Below, in pieces: positions 10,079-19,314 of a stretch of 64,000 bases of DNA (the stretch's first letter is position 1; the number at the start of each line of letters is the position of its first letter). Origin of the DNA: Pseudoalteromonas ruthenica (GTDB lineage Bacteria; Pseudomonadota; Gammaproteobacteria; Enterobacterales; Alteromonadaceae); NCBI RefSeq assembly GCF_008808095.1, contig NZ_CP023396.1, positions 2,170,001 to 2,234,000 on the forward strand, written 5' to 3'. The notes beneath the pieces were generated by a model. It saw nothing but the letters and a program-made list of their open reading frames with translations, was not told the origin of the DNA and made no database searches. The position numbers and the translations under genes were made by a program.

Positions 10079-10321
10079 TTACGACCGAGGCGCAGATGTA
10101 TTGCTTTTCTCTGCAGTATTCACATCATCATCAAGTGTTTGCTCTAGCAAATTAGAGACACTCGCTCGCAGTGCTTCACGTTGCGCTTGTACAAAGTTTT
10201 CAAGTGCTTGCTCAGCCGCTTGTTTAACGGCTAATTCCACCTCTTCGGCTAGACTGGCTGCTTGAGTAGAAAAGCTCAATGTCATTACAGTAGTGATAAG
10301 TGCGATACGTGCGAATTTCAT
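10079..10321 (-). CDS. Small secreted alpha-helical protein of unknown function
   Basis: 80 aa. Residues 1-21 are a Sec signal peptide (basic start, hydrophobic core ALITTVMTLSF, cleavage after TQA-A). The mature part is about 59 residues of predicted amphipathic helix rich in Ala, Glu and Gln (EEVELAVKQAAEQALENFV), ending in a polar Asp/Ser tail; no Cys and no known domain. ATG at 10321 has AGGA 8 nt upstream. Upstream are a sigma-54-like promoter and two 16-bp palindromes, so it may be induced by a sigma-54 activator. I do not recognise a family. Confidence 0.7.
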   Translation of the reverse strand: MKFARIALITTVMTLSFSTQAASLAEEVELAVKQAAEQALENFVQAQREALRASVSNLLEQTLDDDVNTAEKSNTSAPRS

Positions 10322-10379
10322 AGTTGTATTCCTTTTTCAGTTTAATTAAAGCATCTTTTGATGCGCTTACTGTAGGAAT

Positions 10380-10395
10380 ATCAAGGTCCGTGCCA
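10380..10395 (-). promoter_or_regulatory. Sigma-54 (RpoN)-like promoter of the small secreted-protein gene
   Basis: Minus-strand TGGCACGGACCTTGAT fits the RpoN consensus TGGCACG-N4-TTGCW, with a perfect -24 half. The -12 half is TTGAT, so the usually conserved C is A. Transcription would begin near 10368, about 45 nt before the ATG. The paired palindromes at 10460-10497 lie about 90-115 bp upstream, the usual range for enhancer-binding proteins. Confidence 0.55.
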
Positions 10396-10459
10396 AAAAT
10401 TTAAATGTTTAATTATCAATAACTTAAATATTTAACACGCATTTTATTCGTAGCTAAGC

Positions 10460-10497
10460 TGTCCGCCTGTGGACACGTATGCGTCCGCAATCGGACA
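10460..10497. promoter_or_regulatory. Two 16-bp palindromes, possible upstream activator sites
   Basis: TGTCCGCCTGTGGACA (10460-10475) and CGTCCGCAATCGGACA (10482-10497) share the form TGTCCG-N4-CGGACA with one mismatch each. Their centres are 22 bp apart, two helical turns, which suits binding of two dimers on the same DNA face. They lie between the small secreted-protein gene and the GH109 gene; position relative to the RpoN-like site favours the former. The binding protein is unknown. Confidence 0.55.
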
Positions 10498-10600
10498 CTT
10501 TTGTTGTATCAGCTTGCTTATCACCGCAACCAAAAACAGCCATTGCTCGATAGACTCACCCCAACAGGTTCAGTATCAAGCTATCGAATTTAAAGAGGGG

Positions 10601-11977
10601 TTAAGCGCCAACGATACCCAATGGTGTGGCGCTTTTCCAGGCACCACGAGTAAAATCAGGAATACTCAAGGACTCACTGCGATTAGCCACCGACTGCGCA
10701 GATAAGGGAGAGATCACTGACCACGCGGCGCCATCGTATACATCTTGATCCAATGGCTCACCATTGCGCAGACAGTAGATCATGCGCCAAAACATCAAGA
10801 AATCCATACCACCATGGCCACCATTATGCTCTGCTTGCGCACCCATTTTTTGCCATAAGGGATGATCGTATTTGTCATACCATGGCTGCATGTCGTACTC
10901 CCACTCATGGAAGCTTTTACCGCCTCCTTGCTCCAGAGCGATGCGATTAGGGAAGCCGGCAAACACGCCGTTGGTTCCTTGGATAAGATTATGACGACTA
11001 TAAGGGCGAGGAGTGGTGGTATCGTGCTGAACCATAATACTGCGCCCTTTAACGGTTTTTATCAGCGTGGTATTCATATCGCCAGCTATGAATTCCATTT
11101 GATTACGCGAGTGTTCGGGGGGAAATTCGCGCTGTGCATACGCAGCACGTCCTAATGCTGGGGAACTCATAGAGGTGAGGTAATCGAAACGATCGCCACG
11201 ATTGATATTCATGTATTGCGACACCGGACCTAAACCATGTGTTGGATACAAGTTACCATTACGTTTGGTGTGCCATGCAGTACGCCAAGAGCCGGTCTTA
11301 TGGGTGATTTCTTTCATTTGCCAACGCAGCTCATGAATGTACGCAGCTTCACCATGGAGTAACTCACCAAATACGCCCTGGCGCACCATATTTAACACCA
11401 TAAGCTCATCGCGACCGTAATTGACGTTTTCCATCATCATACAGTTCATTTGCGTGCGCTCAGCGGTATCTACCAGCTCCCACATTTCTTCTACAGTCAA
11501 CGCCAGTGGCACTTCAACAAACGCGTGCTTACCGCTTATCATGGTATCGATAGCCATTGGCGCATGCCATTGCCAGGGCGTGGAAATAATAACAATATCA
11601 ATGTCATCGCGTGCGAGCATATCGCGATAAGCATAGTCACTATCGCCGTAGGCAGTGGGCTTAGGTTGACCGTTATTAACAACGAACTGGACGCTGCGCT
11701 CCAGCACTTCTTGGTGGGTATCGCAGATGGCTTTGATTTCGGTGCCTGCAATGGCACTCATGCGCTTTACATGGCCGTAGCCTCGTTGACCAACGCCGAT
11801 AAAGCCGACCCGAACAACCTCCATTTTAGGTGCCACCAAACCAATCACTGAACTGCCTTGGCGTGCAGGCGTCACTGCTTGTTGTGAACTGGCACAGCCA
11901 GCCAAAGAGGCGGTTGCCGCCCCAGCGGCAACCGCGCCTGCGGCCTTAATGAAATCGCGTCGATTAAACTGCTTCAT
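10601..11977 (-). CDS. Exported GH109-type alpha-N-acetylgalactosaminidase (Gfo/Idh/MocA fold)
   Basis: 458 aa. The N-terminus carries a twin-arginine signal (RRDFIK at 6-11) ending in a lipobox LAGC (Cys28), so the mature enzyme is probably a lipoprotein exported folded, as expected for an NAD-dependent hydrolase. The Rossmann motif [14 protein letters not shown] follows at about residue 57. [26 protein letters not shown] and [15 protein letters not shown] are GH109 family blocks. GH109 enzymes remove terminal alpha-linked GalNAc by an NAD-dependent oxidation/elimination route. ATG at 11977 has AAGGA upstream. It follows a HexNAc kinase and nucleotidyltransferase on the same strand with a 128-nt gap, suggesting GalNAc salvage. 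Substrate is inferred from the family. Confidence 0.85.
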   Translation of the reverse strand: MKQFNRRDFIKAAGAVAAGAATASLAGCASSQQAVTPARQGSSVIGLVAPKMEVVRVGFIGVGQRGYGHVKRMSAIAGTEIKAICDTHQEVLERSVQFVVNNGQPKPTAYGDSDYAYRDMLARDDIDIVIISTPWQWHAPMAIDTMISGKHAFVEVPLALTVEEMWELVDTAERTQMNCMMMENVNYGRDELMVLNMVRQGVFGELLHGEAAYIHELRWQMKEITHKTGSWRTAWHTKRNGNLYPTHGLGPVSQYMNINRGDRFDYLTSMSSPALGRAAYAQREFPPEHSRNQMEFIAGDMNTTLIKTVKGRSIMVQHDTTTPRPYSRHNLIQGTNGVFAGFPNRIALEQGGGKSFHEWEYDMQPWYDKYDHPLWQKMGAQAEHNGGHGGMDFLMFWRMIYCLRNGEPLDQDVYDGAAWSVISPLSAQSVANRSESLSIPDFTRGAWKSATPLGIVGA

Positions 11978-12105
11978 AATCTATTCCTTGGTAAATGCGT
12001 CACTAGCACGCTATCGCAAAGCGGTTGGCTAGGCAAAAGGAACAGGATGAATAACGCGCTGGTTGGAGCTGTCGTCAGCTGAGATAACGCGACGACAGCA
12101 AAAAG

Positions 12106-13209
12106 CTAAGCGTGATCGATCAGTTTTTTCAGAGTGTCGGTGTTATTGATGAGATCGCGGTACAAGGCAAACTGATTGTTTGCTCTGTCCAAATTATGCT
12201 CGGGATACTTAGTGGCAAAGTACTTATCGCCATTAATATAATCAGTTAAAAAGCGTACACCAATCATAAATGGCATCACTTGCGCACCGAGCCAAAAACT
12301 GCGTTTTTCCTGTACCGTGATCAGCCCTTTTAATGGCTCAATATAACCCTCAACAATAGCGGCAAATATATCTTTACGCACCCGCACATTACTAAGCTCG
12401 GTACTGTCTTCGGGTTCAGGCGAGCAAAAGGTACGGACCATATCACCGAAATCAAATAACCAATAACCTGGCATACAAGTATCTAGGTCAATGACCGCCT
12501 TGGCCTGATCGGTTTTGTTGCTAAAGAGCATGTTATTTATCTTGGTGTCGTTATGACATGGACGCACTGGAACACAGGTCACAAGTTCTGCCAATTGGTG
12601 CACAAGATGGGTTTGCTGTTGGCAAAAGGCTAATTGCTCATCCACCTTTGCTACACGCCCTTGGCTATCCGCTTGCACCGCTTGCTCGAGCATGTCCAAG
12701 CGCATTGCTAAGTTATGAAAGTCCTTAATCACCGGATAAAGCTGCTCGGCGTCGAAATCCTCAAGCGCTGCTGCAAATTGACCGAACGCATTAGCCGCGA
12801 CCCTCGCTTGGCTTGGTGAGCGCACCACTTCCTCGCTGTAACTACCACCGATAAACTCCAATGCACGCCATTTCTCACCGTTGATATCGAGTAGGTAGCG
12901 CTGATCTGTAGTGGCTACATGTTTAATAATATCAAGCTGATATTGTTGTTTATGATGCTTTTTAAGCAAGTGCTGTTCGATTTTACGGGCATTCGCGACC
13001 AGCTTATCAGGCTTAGGAAACACATCGGTATTGAGGCGTTGTACCACGACCGCGCCGTGAGCATGTTTCAATAACATGGTGGTATTAATGTGACCATTAC
13101 CAATGGGATTTAAACTAAGCTGGGTCGGCTCAAAGCCGAACTGGTGCGCCAATAACTGCGCATGAGAGTCTGTATTCATAGGTTCAATCTTGAGTGCCGC
13201 TTCGCTCAT
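12106..13209 (-). CDS. APH-fold sugar kinase, probable N-acetylhexosamine 1-kinase
   Basis: 367 aa of the aminoglycoside-phosphotransferase/choline-kinase fold. The Brenner-type catalytic motif is CHNDTKINNMLF, followed by the metal site VIDLDTCMPGYWLFDFGDMVRT, arranged as in NahK, which phosphorylates GlcNAc and GalNAc at C1. It lies between a sugar-1-phosphate nucleotidyltransferase (26-nt overlap) and a GalNAc-releasing GH109 gene, so a HexNAc 1-phosphate product fed to the nucleotidyltransferase is likely. ATG at 13209 has AAGGGA 7 nt upstream; ATG at 13179 is an alternative that would avoid the overlap. Substrate inferred. Confidence 0.8.
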   Translation of the reverse strand: MSEAALKIEPMNTDSHAQLLAHQFGFEPTQLSLNPIGNGHINTTMLLKHAHGAVVVQRLNTDVFPKPDKLVANARKIEQHLLKKHHKQQYQLDIIKHVATTDQRYLLDINGEKWRALEFIGGSYSEEVVRSPSQARVAANAFGQFAAALEDFDAEQLYPVIKDFHNLAMRLDMLEQAVQADSQGRVAKVDEQLAFCQQQTHLVHQLAELVTCVPVRPCHNDTKINNMLFSNKTDQAKAVIDLDTCMPGYWLFDFGDMVRTFCSPEPEDSTELSNVRVRKDIFAAIVEGYIEPLKGLITVQEKRSFWLGAQVMPFMIGVRFLTDYINGDKYFATKYPEHNLDRANNQFALYRDLINNTDTLKKLIDHA

Positions 13210-14089
13210 TGCTTAATCCCTTGAGCTGTTTTATTTTTTTTGCGATTACAGCGAGTTCATCTTTATAAGTCATGCCGAGCCAGGGCTGTGTGGCAGGGTA
13301 AACATCAACGGTCGCCAAATGATGGTCAATGCAATATTGTATTTGATCGGGAAGATAATACTCTTTTTTGACACCGTTGTCAGTGCGCGCCAAAAAGCGC
13401 TCGAAATTATCCGCTAACACATCAAATAATGCTCGCCCTACACCCCAAAAGGTCATTGACGCGAGCGCTCCCGAATCAATTTGTAACCTTTCATCCTTAT
13501 CATTATAGCCGACAAGCTCGTCATCAACGTTTTGAATATTAAGCACTTCATCAACACGTTGAAGTTGATTATGGCTGTTAAGCTGACAGATCCCCCGATT
13601 CACGCCGCCCTGCTCACTACAGGTACTCACCACCGGGTAAGCAACACAGGCCCAGTGCTCACTGTGCTCAAAGTGTGCCACCACTTGCTGATAGGCGTGC
13701 TCACCATAATAGTCATCGGCGGTGATCACGATGGCTTTATCCCTCACCTTGTCTCTCGCACATAGCAAAGCATGGCCAGTTCCCCAAGGCTTATTGCGCT
13801 CATGTACTAAGTGAGCATAAGCCGCTGGTACATCACTGATATGTTGCTCGACCAAGTCAACACTCATGTCCTTTGGTAATTGCGGTAATATATGCTCGCA
13901 CAGCGTCGCCCGTACTTGTTGGTTAATGACCAATACTAAATGGCGCACCCCCGCCCTATAAGCGTCTTCAATACTCAATTGCATTATAGTCTTTTGCAAA
14001 CCCGGCAATACCGCCACCTGCTTGGTGCCACCAAAACGACTCCCTAAGCCGCCAGCAAGAATAACTAAACTTAGCGTTGCTGCACTCAT
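13184..14089 (-). CDS. Sugar-1-phosphate nucleotidyltransferase, probably HexNAc-1-P uridylyltransferase
   Basis: 301 aa. The nucleotidyltransferase signature LAGGLGSRFGGTKQ is at residues 11-24. NKPWGTGHALLCARD and VITADDYYGEHAY follow; the latter holds the metal-binding Asp. It would join a sugar 1-phosphate to a nucleotide with release of pyrophosphate. Neighbouring HexNAc kinase and GH109 point to UDP-GalNAc or UDP-GlcNAc as product. ATG at 14089 follows GGA by 5 nt and matches the family N-terminus; a longer frame up to 14185 adds 32 unrelated residues. The sugar and nucleotide cannot be read from the sequence. Confidence 0.8.
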   Translation of the reverse strand: MSAATLSLVILAGGLGSRFGGTKQVAVLPGLQKTIMQLSIEDAYRAGVRHLVLVINQQVRATLCEHILPQLPKDMSVDLVEQHISDVPAAYAHLVHERNKPWGTGHALLCARDKVRDKAIVITADDYYGEHAYQQVVAHFEHSEHWACVAYPVVSTCSEQGGVNRGICQLNSHNQLQRVDEVLNIQNVDDELVGYNDKDERLQIDSGALASMTFWGVGRALFDVLADNFERFLARTDNGVKKEYYLPDQIQYCIDHHLATVDVYPATQPWLGMTYKDELAVIAKKIKQLKGLSNERSGTQD

Positions 14090-14203
14090 ATTCGTCCAAT
14101 TACTACGACAAAAGGTAGAGTGTACAGATAACTGAGGGAGTTGAGCAAATAGTTGGGAGGGAATCCAGATGAGGCGCGTTTGCACGCGCCCCCACTTAAG
14201 CTG

Positions 14204-15637
14204 TTAATCAAGGTTGAGACACAAATACTTCTCTTCGAGGTACTCTTCTAACCCTTGGTGCCCCCCTTCACGGCCAAGACCAGACTGTTTCACCCCGCCA
14301 AAGGGTGCTACAGGATTAGAAATGAGTCCTTCATTGATACCTACCATGCCATATTCAAGCGTCTCTGCGACCCGGTGTATCTGGGCTACATCTTGACTGT
14401 AAAAATACGCCGCTAAGCCGTAGGGAGTGTCATTGGCCTGTTGTAGTGCCTGTTGCTCGTCTTTAAAAGTGGCAACCGTGAGCACTGGGCCAAAAATCTC
14501 CTCACGACTGATACGCATCTCACTGGTAACATTACTCAATAACACTGGCGCCACAAAATTTCCTTCAAGACTTTGACGCTCGCCCACTAAGGTCGCGCCT
14601 TCTTGCAGCGCCGAGTCGATAAGCTCATTCACTTTCGTTTTGGCTTGTGGGTAAATAAGTGGGCCAATATCAACGCCTTCTTCGGTGCCTGACCCTACCT
14701 TTAATTTGGCCACTCGCTGCTGTAACTTGGCAAGCAACTTGTCGGCAATGCGCTCGTCAGCTAAAACACGATTAACGCACACGCAGGTCTGCCCAGCATT
14801 GCGAAACTTACTGGCAATGATGCCATCAGCCGCCTTATCTAAGTCAGCACTGGCGAACACCAATAAAGGCGCGTTGCCCCCCAGCTCCATAGAGGTGCGC
14901 TTAATGGTATTCGCGCATTGTTTTAGCAGCTGGCTGCCGACCTGGGTTGAGCCAGTAAAGGTGAATTTACGCACCGTTTCGCTGACCGTAAGTTGTTCCC
15001 CAACCGCTTTAGCATCATCACTAAGCAGAACATTAAAGGCGCCCCGAGGGAACCCCGCTTGATGCGCCAAGTGAGCCAGAGCTAACGCGCACAGTGGTGT
15101 GTGTTCTGAGGGCTTAAGCACAAAGCTACAGCCCGCCGCATAAGCAGGTGCAACCTTACGAGTGATCATGGCAATGGGAAAGTTCCACGGGGTAATGCCA
15201 GCAACTACACCAACGCCTTGCTTAATCACACTAATGCGATGTTCAGGCTTGCTAGCTGGAATAATTTCACCATAGCTACGTTTGGCTTGCTCAGCAAACC
15301 ATTTTACAAACCCGGCACCATACGCGACCTCACCTTGCGATTCGGCTAACGGCTTACCCTGCTCCAGCGTCATCAGCTCAGCAAGGCTGTGTTGATGCTT
15401 CATAATCAACTCATACCAACGATAGAGTACTTCGCTTCGCTGCTCAGCAGTGGTTGTTTTGAGACCTTTAAAAGCACGTTGTGCACTCGTTATTGCCTGC
15501 TCTACCTGAGAAGGGCTCACCCTTGAGGCACGCACTATCTCGCTCCCATCGGCGGGGTTAGTTACGGCAAACTCCCCCTCTCCTTTTAGCCATTGCCCAT
15601 CAATAAATGAGTGTTGAAATATCCAAGCTGAATCCAT
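14204..15637 (-). CDS. gabD: NAD(P)-dependent aldehyde dehydrogenase, succinate-semialdehyde dehydrogenase type
   Basis: 477-aa aldehyde dehydrogenase. Visible residues: GITPWNFPIAM (cofactor and oxyanion Asn), FTGSTQVG, general base Glu251 in MELGGNAP, catalytic Cys285 in GQTCVCVNR, and EEIFGPVL near the C-terminus. The closest subgroup by motif is GabD, which oxidises succinate semialdehyde to succinate; related enzymes take glutarate semialdehyde. ATG at 15637 has GGAGG 6 nt upstream, a very strong site. It lies just past the isc operon terminator, and no GABA transaminase is in the window, so the physiological aldehyde is uncertain. Confidence 0.85.
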   Translation of the reverse strand: MDSAWIFQHSFIDGQWLKGEGEFAVTNPADGSEIVRASRVSPSQVEQAITSAQRAFKGLKTTTAEQRSEVLYRWYELIMKHQHSLAELMTLEQGKPLAESQGEVAYGAGFVKWFAEQAKRSYGEIIPASKPEHRISVIKQGVGVVAGITPWNFPIAMITRKVAPAYAAGCSFVLKPSEHTPLCALALAHLAHQAGFPRGAFNVLLSDDAKAVGEQLTVSETVRKFTFTGSTQVGSQLLKQCANTIKRTSMELGGNAPLLVFASADLDKAADGIIASKFRNAGQTCVCVNRVLADERIADKLLAKLQQRVAKLKVGSGTEEGVDIGPLIYPQAKTKVNELIDSALQEGATLVGERQSLEGNFVAPVLLSNVTSEMRISREEIFGPVLTVATFKDEQQALQQANDTPYGLAAYFYSQDVAQIHRVAETLEYGMVGINEGLISNPVAPFGGVKQSGLGREGGHQGLEEYLEEKYLCLNLD

Positions 15638-15654
15638 AACGCGCCTCCAAAACA

Positions 15655-15689
15655 AAAAAGCCGCTGAAGATAAATTACAGCGGCTTTTT
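15655..15689 (-). terminator. Rho-independent terminator of the isc operon
   Basis: A 12-bp stem AAAAAGCCGCTG / CAGCGGCTTTTT with an 11-nt loop and flanking A- and T-tracts, 24 nt past the fdx stop. It separates the isc operon from gabD. Confidence 0.85.
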
Positions 15690-15712
15690 GCATAAATTAA
15701 GTTCGAACCAAA

Positions 15713-16051
15713 TTAATGCTCTTCATTAACGATGTTGAGGTTGTATTTGGGAATTTCAACCACTAAGTCTTCGTCATGAATTTTGGCTTGGCACCCAAGG
15801 CGTGATTCGGCCTCAAGTCCCCAGGCTTTATCAAGCATGTCATCTTCAAGTTCATCACTTTCTTCTAAAGAATCAAACCCTTCGCGGATCACCACGTGAC
15901 AGGTAGTGCAGGCACAAGATTTTTCGCAAGCATGGGGAATACTGATGCCATTTTTCAGTGCCACATCAAGGACTGTTTCGCCCTCTTTTGCCTCTAAAGC
16001 CGCGCCATCGGGGCACAATTCATCATGGGGTAAAAAGATAATTTGTGGCAT
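15713..16051 (-). CDS. fdx: ISC-system [2Fe-2S] ferredoxin
   Basis: 112-aa adrenodoxin-type ferredoxin that passes electrons to IscS/IscU during cluster assembly. Ligands are Cys42, Cys48, Cys51 and Cys87, with the extra non-ligand Cys46 of this group. It is the last gene of the isc operon, 3 nt after hscA. The iscX gene that follows fdx in enterobacteria is not present here. Confidence 0.95.
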   Translation of the reverse strand: MPQIIFLPHDELCPDGAALEAKEGETVLDVALKNGISIPHACEKSCACTTCHVVIREGFDSLEESDELEDDMLDKAWGLEAESRLGCQAKIHDEDLVVEIPKYNLNIVNEEH

Positions 16052-16054
16052 TGC

Positions 16055-17917
16055 TTATACCTCGTCTACTGACTGGCCCGTAAGAGCCTTTTTAATGGAT
16101 GCATCCATACGACGCGCAGCAAACTCGCTGCTGGCCGCATCAACTTTCTCAATTGCTTGTTTAATTTGCTGTGGCTCATCGGCCTGACTGCTAATTTCCG
16201 TGAGCTCCGCCATGGCTGCTCGCAGCGCATTCAACTCTTGCTCATCAAGCAAGTGACTGTCGGTTGCCAATGAAGCTTCTAGTGCCTCAACAACCCGTAG
16301 CGCCTCTACTTGCTGCTCTTTAAGCATACGCGCTTGCATGTCTTCTTTCGCGTTGCTCATTGACGATGTAAGCATCTCGGCAACCTGATCATCAGATAGA
16401 CCATAAGAAGGTTTGACCTGAATCTCTGCTTGCACACCGGTGGATTTTTCCATCGCCGTCACACTCAGTAAGCCATCAGCATCAACATTAAAGGTAACCC
16501 GAATGTGCGCTGCACCAGCGGCCATGGGCGGGATTCCTTTTAAGCTGAATTTCGCCAGAGAACGACAATCGTCAACCAGCTCTCGCTCGCCCTGCAAAAC
16601 ATGCAACGACATGGCTGTTTGCCCATCTTTGAACGTGGTGAACTCTTGCGCCCGTGCAACCGGAATTGTGGTATTGCGGGGAATGATTTTCTCCACCAAG
16701 CCACCCATGGTTTCTAATCCTAAAGACAGCGGCAACACATCAAGCAATAACATATCAGAGTCAGGCTTATTCCCGACTAAAATATCGGCTTGAATCGCAG
16801 CGCCGACGGCAACAACACGATCTGGGTCAATGCTGGTTAATGGCTGTTTGGCAAAAAACTCGGCCACTTGCTCACGCACTAGCGGCATTCGAGTCGAGCC
16901 ACCGACCATCACCACTTCGAGCACTTCTTCGTTGCTGATTTGGGCATCTTTTAACGCCCGGCGACAGCTGCGTAAGGTTTTCTTAACTAGCGGCTGTGCC
17001 AGCTCGGCAAACTGTTCACGGGTCACGGTAACGGTGTGAGATTGACCATCAAACTCCAACACCACATTCACTTTGCCATAGCTTGTCAGTGCTTCCTTAC
17101 AGGCTTTGGCTTTATTGATAAATAACCGTAAGGTATTGGCCGTTAATTGCGTAACGCCGGTTTGCTGCTTAAAGTAATCCACCAGCAAAGAATCAAAGTC
17201 ATCGCCGCCCAGAGCTGAATCGCCACCGGTTGCCAGCACTTCAAACACGCCTTTGTTTAAGCGCAAAATAGAGATATCGAAGGTACCGCCACCGAGATCA
17301 TAAACGGCAATCACCCCTTCTTGGCCCGAATCTAAACCGTATGCCACCGCCGCTGCGGTTGGTTCATTCAGTAAGCGCAACACTTTTAGCCCTGCTAATT
17401 GGGCCGCATCTTTGGTGCTTTGGCGCTGGGCATCATCAAAATAGGCAGGCACGGTGATCACCGCCCCGGTGATGTCCTCACCGCCGAAGCTTTGCTCGGC
17501 GCGGTTACGCAATGCTTTGAGAATCTCACTGGAAGCTTGTACTGGGCTGATATCGCCTTGACGAGTGTGAATGTGCAGGCTGTTATTGGTATCAGTGAAC
17601 TGATACGGCAGCTGGCCATAACTGGCTTCGATTTCCTCTTGGGTCTTACCTAAAAAGCGCTTAACCGAGATCAGCGTATTATGAGGGTCATCTGCAGCGT
17701 GCTGCTGGGCGTCGGTGCCGACGACCACGTCTTGCTCTAAATAACGCACAACAGAGGGTAAAATAGCCTCACCTTGCTCATTAGCTAAGGTTTTTGCCTC
17801 ACCGCTTTGCACCGTGGCAACAAGCGAGTTGGTGGTGCCTAAATCAATTCCCACAGCGAGTTTGTGTTCATGTGGTGCCGCGCTTTGCCCCGGCTCAGCG
17901 ATTTGCAATAATGCCAT
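16055..17917 (-). CDS. hscA: Hsp70-class Fe-S assembly chaperone HscA
   Basis: 620-aa DnaK-like ATPase that binds the LPPVK loop of IscU and helps transfer the cluster. ATPase signatures: [13 protein letters not shown] near residue 23, [16 protein letters not shown], and [17 protein letters not shown]. The substrate-binding domain starts after [17 protein letters not shown]. It lies between hscB (30 nt) and fdx (3 nt). ATG at 17917 matches the family N-terminus. Confidence 0.96.
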   Translation of the reverse strand: MALLQIAEPGQSAAPHEHKLAVGIDLGTTNSLVATVQSGEAKTLANEQGEAILPSVVRYLEQDVVVGTDAQQHAADDPHNTLISVKRFLGKTQEEIEASYGQLPYQFTDTNNSLHIHTRQGDISPVQASSEILKALRNRAEQSFGGEDITGAVITVPAYFDDAQRQSTKDAAQLAGLKVLRLLNEPTAAAVAYGLDSGQEGVIAVYDLGGGTFDISILRLNKGVFEVLATGGDSALGGDDFDSLLVDYFKQQTGVTQLTANTLRLFINKAKACKEALTSYGKVNVVLEFDGQSHTVTVTREQFAELAQPLVKKTLRSCRRALKDAQISNEEVLEVVMVGGSTRMPLVREQVAEFFAKQPLTSIDPDRVVAVGAAIQADILVGNKPDSDMLLLDVLPLSLGLETMGGLVEKIIPRNTTIPVARAQEFTTFKDGQTAMSLHVLQGERELVDDCRSLAKFSLKGIPPMAAGAAHIRVTFNVDADGLLSVTAMEKSTGVQAEIQVKPSYGLSDDQVAEMLTSSMSNAKEDMQARMLKEQQVEALRVVEALEASLATDSHLLDEQELNALRAAMAELTEISSQADEPQQIKQAIEKVDAASSEFAARRMDASIKKALTGQSVDEV

Positions 17918-17947
17918 GTAATCTAAAAAACCTTTTCGTTTAATGCG

Positions 17948-18472
17948 CTAGTCAAATAACTCATCTTCAATGCGTTCTAGTTCATCTCGTAACTTGTAGA
18001 CAAACTTCAGTTTGCGCACGTCATCTGCAGCCTTGTGCCACTGTGCTGAATCGTCGCTCGCTAACAGCGTCGCGAGTTCATTGCTGTATTGCTTATCTAA
18101 GGCAGCAATGTGCTTTTCAAACTCAGCGATGGCCGTATCCGGGTCGCTGGCTGATTGCAATTCTTCAAGCTCTTCACGCAGCTCCATTTGCTGCATTAAA
18201 AATTCAGGGTCTTGCAGCGTCTGCTGTTCGCCGCGCAAATCCACCCCAAGCTCAGCCAGCATATACTCTGCGCGCTTTACTGGGTGCTTAAGCGTTTGCA
18301 ACGCATCATTGATTTCCGCTGTTTTTTGCACGGCGACGAGTTTATCTCGCTCACTGCCACCACTGTGTCTGTCTGGGTGAGCAGCACGTTGCAACTCTAA
18401 ATAGCGCTCATTAATTAAGGTTAAATCAACCGTAAAGCTGACTGGAATAGAAAATAGTTCAAAATAACGCAT
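17948..18472 (-). CDS. hscB: J-domain co-chaperone HscB
   Basis: 174-aa co-chaperone that brings IscU to HscA and stimulates its ATPase. The J-domain HPD motif is in AAHPDRHSGG at about residue 34; the C-terminal three-helix IscU-binding domain includes EFLMQQMELREELEEL. ATG at 18472. It is separated from iscA by an 88-nt gap that holds a hairpin. Confidence 0.93.
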   Translation of the reverse strand: MRYFELFSIPVSFTVDLTLINERYLELQRAAHPDRHSGGSERDKLVAVQKTAEINDALQTLKHPVKRAEYMLAELGVDLRGEQQTLQDPEFLMQQMELREELEELQSASDPDTAIAEFEKHIAALDKQYSNELATLLASDDSAQWHKAADDVRKLKFVYKLRDELERIEDELFD

Positions 18473-18492
18473 TGGTTAAACCCTATAATGAA

Positions 18493-18515
18493 AAGCCCTA
18501 CATTGGGTAGGGCTT
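18493..18515 (-). terminator. Stem-loop inside the isc operon, possible attenuator
   Basis: A perfect 9-bp inverted repeat AAGCCCTAC / GTAGGGCTT with a 5-nt loop lies between iscA and hscB. On the minus strand it is followed by TTTCATT, a short U-run. It may partly end transcription or mark an RNA processing point separating iscRSUA from hscBA-fdx. Confidence 0.55.
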
Positions 18516-18560
18516 AAAAACGTGCGATGCACACCGCTTCGGCGTACTCACTGTTGGTTA

Positions 18561-18884
18561 TTAAACAGTGAAGCTCTCGCCGCAGCCACATTCACCACTT
18601 TGGTTCGGGTTATTAAACTTAAACCCTTCATTCAACCCTTCTTTGGTGAAGTCCAGTTCAGTGCCATCAATATACACCAGGCTTTTTGCATCAATGATCA
18701 GGGTTACGCCCTTGTCTTCGAAGGTTTGATCTCCTTCGCTGAGCTCGTCGACAAACTCTAGCACATAGGCAAGCCCCGAACAGCCGGTGGTTTTGATCCC
18801 CACGCGCAAACCTATGCCCTTGCCACGGTTTGCGAGGAAGGATTTAACTCGGTCTGCTGCTGAGTCTGTTAAGGTGATTGCCAT
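18561..18884 (-). CDS. iscA: A-type Fe-S carrier IscA
   Basis: 107-aa A-type carrier that accepts and delivers Fe-S clusters. The three conserved Cys are in [12 protein letters not shown] and in the C-terminal GECGCGESF. It lies 11 nt after iscU in the isc operon. Confidence 0.95.
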   Translation of the reverse strand: MAITLTDSAADRVKSFLANRGKGIGLRVGIKTTGCSGLAYVLEFVDELSEGDQTFEDKGVTLIIDAKSLVYIDGTELDFTKEGLNEGFKFNNPNQSGECGCGESFTV

Positions 18885-18895
18885 ATACTGCCGCC

Positions 18896-19279
18896 TTATT
18901 TGTCTTGCTTGCTCTTGTAATCTTTGATTGCTGCTTGGATTGCATCTTCCGCTAGGATTGAACAGTGAATTTTCACTGGTGGTAACTCTAGCTCTGCACT
19001 GATGTCGGTATTTTTGATAGTCGCCGCTTCATCTAAAGTTTTGCCTTTCACCCATTCGGTGACCAGCGATGATGATGCGATTGCACTACCACAGCCATAG
19101 GTTTTGAACTTAGCGTCTTCGATGACACCTGTATCAGATACCTTGATTTGCAACTTCATAACGTCGCCACACGCAGGTGCGCCGACCATACCAGTTGCAA
19201 CGCTGGGATCGTTTTTGTCTAGAACGCCCACGTTACGTGGGTTTTCAACATGATCAATTACTTTATCACTGTATGCCAT
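18896..19279 (-). CDS. iscU: Fe-S cluster scaffold IscU
   Basis: 127-aa scaffold on which the cluster is built. Ligand Cys are in PACGDVM, YGCGSAI and KIHCSILA, and the HscA-recognition loop LPPVK directly precedes the last Cys. Position between iscS and iscA is standard. Confidence 0.97.
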   Translation of the reverse strand: MAYSDKVIDHVENPRNVGVLDKNDPSVATGMVGAPACGDVMKLQIKVSDTGVIEDAKFKTYGCGSAIASSSLVTEWVKGKTLDEAATIKNTDISAELELPPVKIHCSILAEDAIQAAIKDYKSKQDK

Positions 19280-19314
19280 AACTTTTACCTCGCTACCTTG
19301 TCATTCGCCAAGGC

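Noticed and set aside
10469..10705. Plus-strand ORF of 78 codons between the small secreted-protein gene and GH109
   Set aside because: It overlaps the 3' end of GH109 in antisense, covers the palindromes, and has no ribosome site or family.
14173..14190. GC hairpin GGCGCGT / ACGCGCC after gabD
   Set aside because: No U-tract follows on the minus strand, so termination between gabD and the nucleotidyltransferase gene is not supported.
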